A program made the translations under genes and the position numbers. Positions 58,948-64,000 of a DNA stretch of 64,000 nucleotides are shown here, one piece after another. The DNA comes from Haloarchaeobius amylolyticus (GTDB lineage: Archaea; Halobacteriota; Halobacteria; Halobacteriales; Natrialbaceae): the NCBI RefSeq assembly GCF_026616195.1, contig NZ_JANHDH010000001.1, positions 1,054,001 through 1,118,000 of the forward strand. Direction: 5' to 3'. The notes under the pieces were generated by a model. It was not told where the DNA came from and searched no databases. It saw only the letters and a program-made list of their open reading frames with translations. How positions within the stretch are numbered: position 1 is the stretch's first letter; the number at the start of each line of letters is the position of its first letter.

Positions 58948-60542
58948 TGGCGGTCGACCGCAAGCACATCGAGAGCTTCGGCGAGGTCAGCCGGACCGTC
59001 GGCACCGTCTTCCGGTACCTGCTGCTCGCCTCGACGCTCATCGGAATCGTCTCGCTGGGCGTCCTGCTCGCCTACGTCGGCGTCCAGGCGGTCCAGCCGT
59101 TCACCGCCGACCCCGCGTGGTACGTCTTCTTCGCGGCCACGTTCGTCCTGCCGACCCTCGGCACCGGGGCGTGGGTCTGGTACAACCACAGACACGCCGT
59201 CCCGACCGTCCTCGGTGGCCTCGGCATCCCCTTCGGCGGCCTCTTCCTCGGGGCGGCCATCGTCATGCTGTTCCTCGACGTGTTCGCCCCGACGGCCTGG
59301 CTCGGCTACTGGCTCGCGCTGGTGCTGGCTGGTGGGAGCCTCGCGCTCTACCGCCGGCAGCGCCGGGCGGGCTTCCTCGAGGAGGTCGTCGTCGGCATCG
59401 TCGCCTTCGCCCTCTTCGTCGCCGTCGTCCCCCGGCTCGTCGCCGCGTTCCCCTTCTACCTGCTCCCGTGGTCCATCATGTGGGTGACGTTCACCCTGCC
59501 GATGGCGGCCGGCGTCACCTGGTTCGTCGGCGGCCAGCTCGAGGACCAGCGGACCGGCCGCATCGCCGGTGGCGCGGCCGCCGCCCTCGGGCTGCTGGCC
59601 GCGTTCGTCGGCCCCTACCTGTGGTTCTTCCCGATGCCGAGCGTCGTGCTCGCGACGTTCGTCGTGATTCCGACGACGGCGTACGCCTTCGTCGTCGTCC
59701 GCGACCGACCGACGCAGGTACCGGGACTCGTGGTCGCCGGGGCGTTCATCCTCGGCGTGCTCGGTATCCGGTACCTCGCGCCCGTGCTCGGCCTCGCCGG
59801 GCCGGAGTCCTGGGTCGACTGGCAGTTCCTGACCAGCGCCCACTCGAACACCGCGGCCGACGCCGGGCTCTACCCGGCCATCGTCGGCTCCGTGCTGCTG
59901 ATGCTGGTCGTGACGCTGATGTCGTTCCCGGTCGGTATCGGCGCGGCCGTCTACCTCGAGGAGTACGCGCCGGACAACCAGCTCACCCGCATCATCCAGG
60001 TGAACATCTCCAACCTCGCAGGCGTGCCCTCGGTCGTCTACGGCCTGCTCGGCTACGGCGTGTTCATCAACACGATGAACCTGCCCGTCGGGTCGGTGCT
60101 GGTGGCCGGGATGACGCTGTCGCTGCTCATCCTGCCCATCGTCATCATCTCCGCACAGGAGTCCATCCGGTCCGTCCCCGACTCGACCCGCCAGGCCTCC
60201 TACGGCCTCGGCGGGACGAAGTGGCAGACCGTCCGCCGTATCGTGCTGCCCCAGGCCATGCCGGGCATCCTGACGGGGACCATCCTCGCACTCGGCCGCG
60301 CCATCGGCGAGACCGCGCCCCTCATCTTCGTGGGGCTCGCGGCCGTGGCGCCGGTGCCGGGCGGCTTCCTCGGCAAGGGGAGCGCGATGCCCATGCAGCT
60401 GTACTCGTGGGCGTCGCTGTTCGCCAGCGAGGAGTTCTACACCACCGCGCTCGCGGCGGGTGTCGTGGTGTCCCTCGTCGTGCTGCTCACGATGAACGGC
60501 ATCGCAATCGTACTGCGCAACAGGTATCAGCGAGAAGCGTGA
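58947..60542 (+). CDS. pstA: phosphate ABC transporter permease PstA with N-terminal membrane extension
   Basis: A 531-residue protein. The usual PstA permease occupies about residues 280-531 (YLEEYAPDNQLTRIIQVNISNLAGVPSVVYGLLGYGVFI; coupling RRIVLPQAMPGILTGTILALGRAIGETAPL). The first 270 residues add about seven or eight spans not found in bacterial PstA; this long form is known in haloarchaea. The start shares a base with the pstC stop. Confidence 0.93.
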   Translation: MAVDRKHIESFGEVSRTVGTVFRYLLLASTLIGIVSLGVLLAYVGVQAVQPFTADPAWYVFFAATFVLPTLGTGAWVWYNHRHAVPTVLGGLGIPFGGLFLGAAIVMLFLDVFAPTAWLGYWLALVLAGGSLALYRRQRRAGFLEEVVVGIVAFALFVAVVPRLVAAFPFYLLPWSIMWVTFTLPMAAGVTWFVGGQLEDQRTGRIAGGAAAALGLLAAFVGPYLWFFPMPSVVLATFVVIPTTAYAFVVVRDRPTQVPGLVVAGAFILGVLGIRYLAPVLGLAGPESWVDWQFLTSAHSNTAADAGLYPAIVGSVLLMLVVTLMSFPVGIGAAVYLEEYAPDNQLTRIIQVNISNLAGVPSVVYGLLGYGVFINTMNLPVGSVLVAGMTLSLLILPIVIISAQESIRSVPDSTRQASYGLGGTKWQTVRRIVLPQAMPGILTGTILALGRAIGETAPLIFVGLAAVAPVPGGFLGKGSAMPMQLYSWASLFASEEFYTTALAAGVVVSLVVLLTMNGIAIVLRNRYQREA

Positions 60543-60545
60543 CCA

Positions 60546-61430
60546 ATGACACAAGAGATGAGCAACGAACAGGCTGAATCGACCACGACCACCGACCCCG
60601 TCGACGACGACGGTTCGGTCCTCGAGACCGACGTGACCGCGGGCCTCGACGACGACGAGGCCGGGAGCGCCGGGACGGCACAGACCATCGTCGAGGCCCA
60701 GAACGTCAACGTCTGGTACAACGACGACCAGGCGCTCCAGGACATCTCGTTGCAGGTCCCCGAGAACAAGGTCACCGCGATGATCGGCCCCTCGGGCTGT
60801 GGGAAGTCGACGTTCCTGCGCTGCATCAACCGCATGAACGACCTCATCGACGCGGCCCGCGTCGAGGGCGAACTCTACCTCGGCGACAAGAACGTCTACG
60901 ACGACGACGTCGACCCGGTCGCGCTCCGTCGCCGCGTCGGGATGGTGTTCCAGAAGCCGAACCCGTTCCCCAAGAGCATCTACGACAACGTCGCCTACGG
61001 CCTGGAGATCCAGAACAAGGAGGGCGACTACGACGAGATCGTCGAGGAGTCGCTCAAGCGTGCGGCGCTGTGGGACGAGGTCAAGGACCGCCTCGACGAG
61101 TCCGGCCTCGAACTCTCCGGTGGCCAGCAACAGCGGCTCTGTATCGCCCGCGCCATCGCGCCCGACCCGGAGGTCCTGCTCATGGACGAGCCGGCGTCCG
61201 CGCTCGACCCGGTCGCGACCTCGCAGATCGAGGACCTCATCGACGAACTGGCCGAGGACTACACGGTCATCATCGTCACGCACAACATGCAGCAGGCGGC
61301 CCGTATCTCCGACAAGACCGCCGTCTTCCTGACCGGCGGCGAACTCGTCGAGTTCGGGGACACCAAGCAGATCTTCGAGAACCCCGACAACCAGCGGGTC
61401 GAGGACTACATCACCGGCAAGTTCGGGTAG
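60546..61430 (+). CDS. pstB: phosphate ABC transporter ATPase PstB
   Basis: A 294-residue ATPase. An acidic 40-residue N-terminal tail precedes Walker [10 protein letters not shown] (about 80-88), Q-loop [16 protein letters not shown], signature LSGGQQQR and Walker [14 protein letters not shown], then the H-loop [12 protein letters not shown]. Complete and fourth in the pst operon, 3 bases after pstA. Confidence 0.97.
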   Translation: MTQEMSNEQAESTTTTDPVDDDGSVLETDVTAGLDDDEAGSAGTAQTIVEAQNVNVWYNDDQALQDISLQVPENKVTAMIGPSGCGKSTFLRCINRMNDLIDAARVEGELYLGDKNVYDDDVDPVALRRRVGMVFQKPNPFPKSIYDNVAYGLEIQNKEGDYDEIVEESLKRAALWDEVKDRLDESGLELSGGQQQRLCIARAIAPDPEVLLMDEPASALDPVATSQIEDLIDELAEDYTVIIVTHNMQQAARISDKTAVFLTGGELVEFGDTKQIFENPDNQRVEDYITGKFG

Positions 61431-61489
61431 TCCTGTCCAGCAACCGATAGACGAAACCGTTTCAAACGCCCCCTGATTCCACTGAACCA

Positions 61490-62155
61490 ATGGCACGCGA
61501 GAGCTATCAAGAGAAACTCGACTCCCTCGAAGAGGACGTCCTCTACATGGGGGAGGTCGTTCTCGACCGACTGCGCGACACGCTGGTCGCACTCGAGAAC
61601 AAGGACGAAGAGACCGCCGAACGCATCATCGAGACCGACGACGAGGTCAACCAGCTCTACCTGGACATCGAACAGCAGTGCATCGACCTGTTCGCGCTCC
61701 AGCAGCCGGTCGCGGGCGACCTGCGCTTCATCGCCGCCTCGTTCAAGATTATCACCGACCTCGAACGCGTCGCCGACCTCGCGACCAACCTCGGGCAGTA
61801 CACGCTCGACGCGGAACGCGACGTCTTCCCCGAGGTCGACATCCAGGAGATCGGCGCCCAGACCATCGCGATGATCGAGGACGCCCTCGACGCCTACGCC
61901 GAGTGGGACACCGAGGCCTGCTACGAGGTCGCGGCCCGCGACGACGAGGTCGACGAACGGTGTACGCGGGCGAGCGAACTGGTCGTCCGCGACCTCATCG
62001 AGGGCGAGCACGACGCACCCATCGAGGACGTCCTCAGCGACGTCTCCCGGCTCCTGCTCACCATCCGTGACCTGGAGCGCGTCGGCGACCACGGCGTCAA
62101 CATCGCCGCCCGTGCGCTCTACATGATCGAGAACGACGACGAACTCATCCTGTAG
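61490..62155 (+). CDS. phoU: phosphate signalling protein PhoU, copy 1
   Basis: A 221-residue PhoU with two three-helix bundles: ARESYQEKLDSLEEDVLYMGEVVLDRLRDTLVAL, then the metal-cluster motif QPVAGDLRFIAASFKIITDLERVADLATNL and the second repeat LERVGDHGVNIAARALYM. It links Pst to phosphate-response control. Likely in the pst operon (60 bases after pstB). Confidence 0.93.
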   Translation: MARESYQEKLDSLEEDVLYMGEVVLDRLRDTLVALENKDEETAERIIETDDEVNQLYLDIEQQCIDLFALQQPVAGDLRFIAASFKIITDLERVADLATNLGQYTLDAERDVFPEVDIQEIGAQTIAMIEDALDAYAEWDTEACYEVAARDDEVDERCTRASELVVRDLIEGEHDAPIEDVLSDVSRLLLTIRDLERVGDHGVNIAARALYMIENDDELIL

Positions 62156-62252
62156 CTCCCACAGCTCCTTTCGTCGCCGCCCCGGGCGGCCGCCGATGGC
62201 CCTGACCTGACCGGACGCAACACCGATAGGTCAGTAGGCGAAACGTTCGAGC

Positions 62253-62924
62253 ATGCCCCGCGAGAGCTTCCAGCGGAAACTCGATTCGCTGGAGTCGGAG
62301 GTCCTGTACATGAGCGACATCGTCGTCGACCGCCTCAGGACGGCGCTCTCGGCGATGGAGGCCGGAGACGAGTCCGTCGCCTGGCAGGTCGTCAGGGGAG
62401 ACGGCGAGGTGAACCAGCTCTACCTCGACATCGAACAGCAGTGCATCGACCTGCTCACGCTCCAGCAACCGGTCGCGGGCGACCTGCGCTTCATCGCCGC
62501 CTCGTTCAAGATAGTCACCGACCTCGAACGCGTCGGCGACCTCGCGACGAACCTCGCGCAGTACACCATCGACGCGGACAGGGACGCCTACCCGGAGGTC
62601 GACGTCCAGGACATCGGGAGCGAGACGGTGGCGATGGTCGAGCAGGCGATGGAGGCCTACGCGGGGCACGACGTCGAGGCCTGCTACGACATCGCGGCCC
62701 ACGACGACGAGGTCGACGCGATGTGCGAGCACGCGAGCCAGGTCGTCGTCCGCGACCTCATCGAGTCCGACGCCGCCGAACAGCCGGACATCGACGTGGC
62801 GCTTGACGCCGTCTCGCGGTTGCTCCTGACGGTCCGGGACCTCGAACGCGTCGGGGACCACGCCGTGAACGTCGCGGCGCGCACCCTCTACATGGTCGAG
62901 AACGACGACGAACTCCTCTACTGA
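62253..62924 (+). CDS. phosphate signalling protein PhoU, copy 2
   Basis: A 223-residue paralogue of the preceding gene: PRESFQRKLDSLESEVLYMSDIVVDRLRTAL and the core QPVAGDLRFIAASFKIVTDLERVGDLATNLAQYT. The middle segments and even the DNA around residues 62-90 are nearly identical to copy 1, so a tandem duplication with continued exchange is likely. Three PhoU proteins then serve one Pst system. It overlaps the convergent next gene by 7 bases. Confidence 0.92.
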   Translation: MPRESFQRKLDSLESEVLYMSDIVVDRLRTALSAMEAGDESVAWQVVRGDGEVNQLYLDIEQQCIDLLTLQQPVAGDLRFIAASFKIVTDLERVGDLATNLAQYTIDADRDAYPEVDVQDIGSETVAMVEQAMEAYAGHDVEACYDIAAHDDEVDAMCEHASQVVVRDLIESDAAEQPDIDVALDAVSRLLLTVRDLERVGDHAVNVAARTLYMVENDDELLY

Positions 62925-63499
62925 GCGTCGAACGTCCAGGTCTCGTCTTCGGTATCCTCGTCCGTCGCCGGCGGTGACACGCCGGGGAGGCACGCGAGGC
63001 GCTCTGCGACCATCGCCCACCACGGTTCCTCGTCGTTGTAGCCCGCGGAGTGGGCGGGGTACACCGACGAGACGAGGTTCTCGGTGGTCGCCTCGCCCTC
63101 CTCGCGGAGGAACTCGTAGGCCGCGCGGACCGCGTCCCGGCGCCAGTCCCGCATCATCTCGCTGGCGCCCGGAACCGACAGCGACGCGATGACGCGCTCG
63201 GCCCGTGCCTCCGGCGACGAGTCGGCTCCCTCGGCGGGCCGGTACCAGACCGTCATGGTCGCCTCCTGCGACCGGAGTTCCTTCCGGCGCAGGTCGCCGC
63301 GCTCGACGAGGTCCGCACACAGCGACCGCGTGGTCGCCTCGTCGAGACCGACCGCGTCCGCGAGTTCCGCCGTCGTCCCCGGTTCCCCGACCGCCAGCTG
63401 TTCGAGCACCAGCACGGCGGGAACGCTCTCCCCCTCCTGCAGCATCGACCGCGTCTCGTTCGCACCCATACCACCCTCTTCGCATCGCACGCACATCAT
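62918..63499 (-). CDS. winged-helix regulator-like protein
   Basis: A 193-residue (or 183, from the ATG at 63469) acidic protein. The first half is a winged helix (VPAVLVLEQLAVGEPGTTAELADAVGLDEATTRSLCADLVERGDLRRKELRSQEATMTVWY), the second half is helical with EFLREEGEATTENLVSSVYPAHSAGYNDEEPWW. It faces the pst/phoU genes and could control them; no evidence beyond position. Two Cys near the longer start are probably not part of the protein. Confidence 0.7.
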   Translation of the reverse strand: MMCVRCEEGGMGANETRSMLQEGESVPAVLVLEQLAVGEPGTTAELADAVGLDEATTRSLCADLVERGDLRRKELRSQEATMTVWYRPAEGADSSPEARAERVIASLSVPGASEMMRDWRRDAVRAAYEFLREEGEATTENLVSSVYPAHSAGYNDEEPWWAMVAERLACLPGVSPPATDEDTEDETWTFDAQ

Positions 63500-63657
63500 T
63501 GTTCCCCGACAGACCTGTTACAATAAAAGACATATATCGGTGTTGTTTACTAAGTTTTAGATAGGGTGAACCCGTGATTTAGCCCGATGACGACTTCGAG
63601 CCGACGTGGGCGATGGCCACGGGTAGTGGTCCTGACAGGCGAACGGGGTGTGTGTCG

Positions 63658-64000
63658 ATGAGTTCGATAACAATCGAGGTCGACGACCCGGCGACGGCCT
63701 ACGAGAACGTCCTCGAACTGTTCGAGGCCGCGCCTGTGGACTTCTCGCAGGTGACCTCGGTCCGGCTCGAGATAGAGTACGAGTCCGAGGACGGCGCCGA
63801 GCCGGCCGAGTCCGACGCCGAACCCGGTATCGGCGCGAGAGACGACGAGTCGAACCCCTCCATCGCCGACGCCGAGGGCGGGACGGTCGCGCCGGCGTTC
63901 GACACCGACGGCGACGACACACCGGCCGACGGCTTCGGCGCGATCTCCTTCGACGACGCCGATGACAGCGACGCGGACGACGACCCCTTCGGCGACGCCG
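63658..64000 (+). CDS. acidic low-complexity protein, 3' end outside window
   Basis: An ATG at 63658 opens a frame that runs to the window edge (114 codons visible). Residues 1-46 look folded (MSSITIEVDDPATAYENVLE, SQVTSVRLEIEYE), then it turns into a long Asp/Glu/Gly/Ala-rich region (DDADDSDADDDPFGD). Third-position GC is high. The AT-rich DNA at 63520-63560 is a likely promoter area. The C-terminus and any domain there are unseen. Function unknown. Confidence 0.6.
   Translation, partial: MSSITIEVDDPATAYENVLELFEAAPVDFSQVTSVRLEIEYESEDGAEPAESDAEPGIGARDDESNPSIADAEGGTVAPAFDTDGDDTPADGFGAISFDDADDSDADDDPFGDA

Noticed and set aside
58926-61592. An 888-codon minus-strand frame opposite pstCAB
   Set aside because: Antisense shadow of high-GC genes: low-complexity Arg/Asp/Glu/His-rich translation, no start signals, and it covers three clear pst genes.
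1-64000. CRISPR arrays, insertion sequences, rRNA genes
   Set aside because: No regularly spaced direct repeats, transposase motifs or rRNA sequence were seen by reading.

Overview
This window is chromosomal DNA of a halophilic archaeon (class Halobacteria). The GC content is high, the proteins are strongly acidic (Asp/Glu-rich extensions on uS3, eL32 and SecY-cluster proteins), genes have haloarchaeal leaderless promoters with a TATA-like box about 25-30 bases before the start codon, secreted proteins carry Tat and lipobox signals, and gene families are haloarchaeal (GcvPA/GcvPB split P-protein, aGTPBP1-type GTPase, Mch, AbrB-PhoU fusion, DUF2240, archaeal S10/spc ribosomal cluster). There is no rRNA, CRISPR array, transposase or integrase.

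Layout. 1-9.6 kb is a mosaic of single genes: thyX, a phiH1-repressor-like regulator, an amidohydrolase, a membrane-tethered winged-helix protein, tRNA-Glu and tRNA-Val with an unusual set of palindromes, a metallo-beta-lactamase-fold hydrolase, a CAP-domain secreted protein, cobalamin adenosyltransferase, small zinc-ribbon proteins and a DsbA-like lipoprotein. 9.8-14.3 kb holds the glycine cleavage genes gcvT-gcvH-gcvPA-gcvPB on the minus strand. 14.5-21.9 kb is plus-strand: a UspA protein coupled to a large APC permease with UspA tails, then a tandem duplication of a multi-membrane-span protein (one copy fused, one split), then a DUF4399 lipoprotein. 21.9-25.1 kb is one large secreted GH97 glycosidase with extra carbohydrate-binding domains.

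25.5-39.8 kb is a continuous minus-strand S10-spc cluster of 25 genes: SPOUT methyltransferase, L3, L4, L23, L2, S19, L22, S3, L29, Rnp1, S17, L14, L24, S4e, L5, S14, S8, L6, L32e, L19e, L18, S5, L30, L15 and SecY. Spacing is a few bases or overlapping, and a hairpin plus T-run follows secY.

40.0-41.7 kb carries two identical tRNA-Gly(GCC) genes, each at the start of a roughly 213-base direct repeat; three small genes lie between them. 41.9-55.4 kb is again mixed housekeeping (UspA, thiamine-binding MTH1187, mch, HAD, M48 protease, GTPBP1, J-domain protein, pyrF, DUF389, Kef/TrkA-C antiporter pair, DUF2240, eS8). 55.5-62.9 kb is the phosphate module: AbrB-PhoU regulator divergent from pstS-pstC-pstA-pstB followed by two phoU paralogues. 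A winged-helix protein and the 5' part of an acidic protein close the window.

The most unusual signals are (i) palindromes downstream of all four tRNA genes whose arms copy the T-arm of the adjacent tRNA around a conserved GAGCGA-type core; (ii) the tRNA-Gly direct repeats bracketing three genes; (iii) the fused versus split tandem membrane-protein paralogues with near-identical DNA blocks and a shared leader; (iv) a winged-helix gene with an amber codon before an in-frame acidic tail; and (v) a pair of DtxR-like boxes ahead of a 29-residue reading frame.
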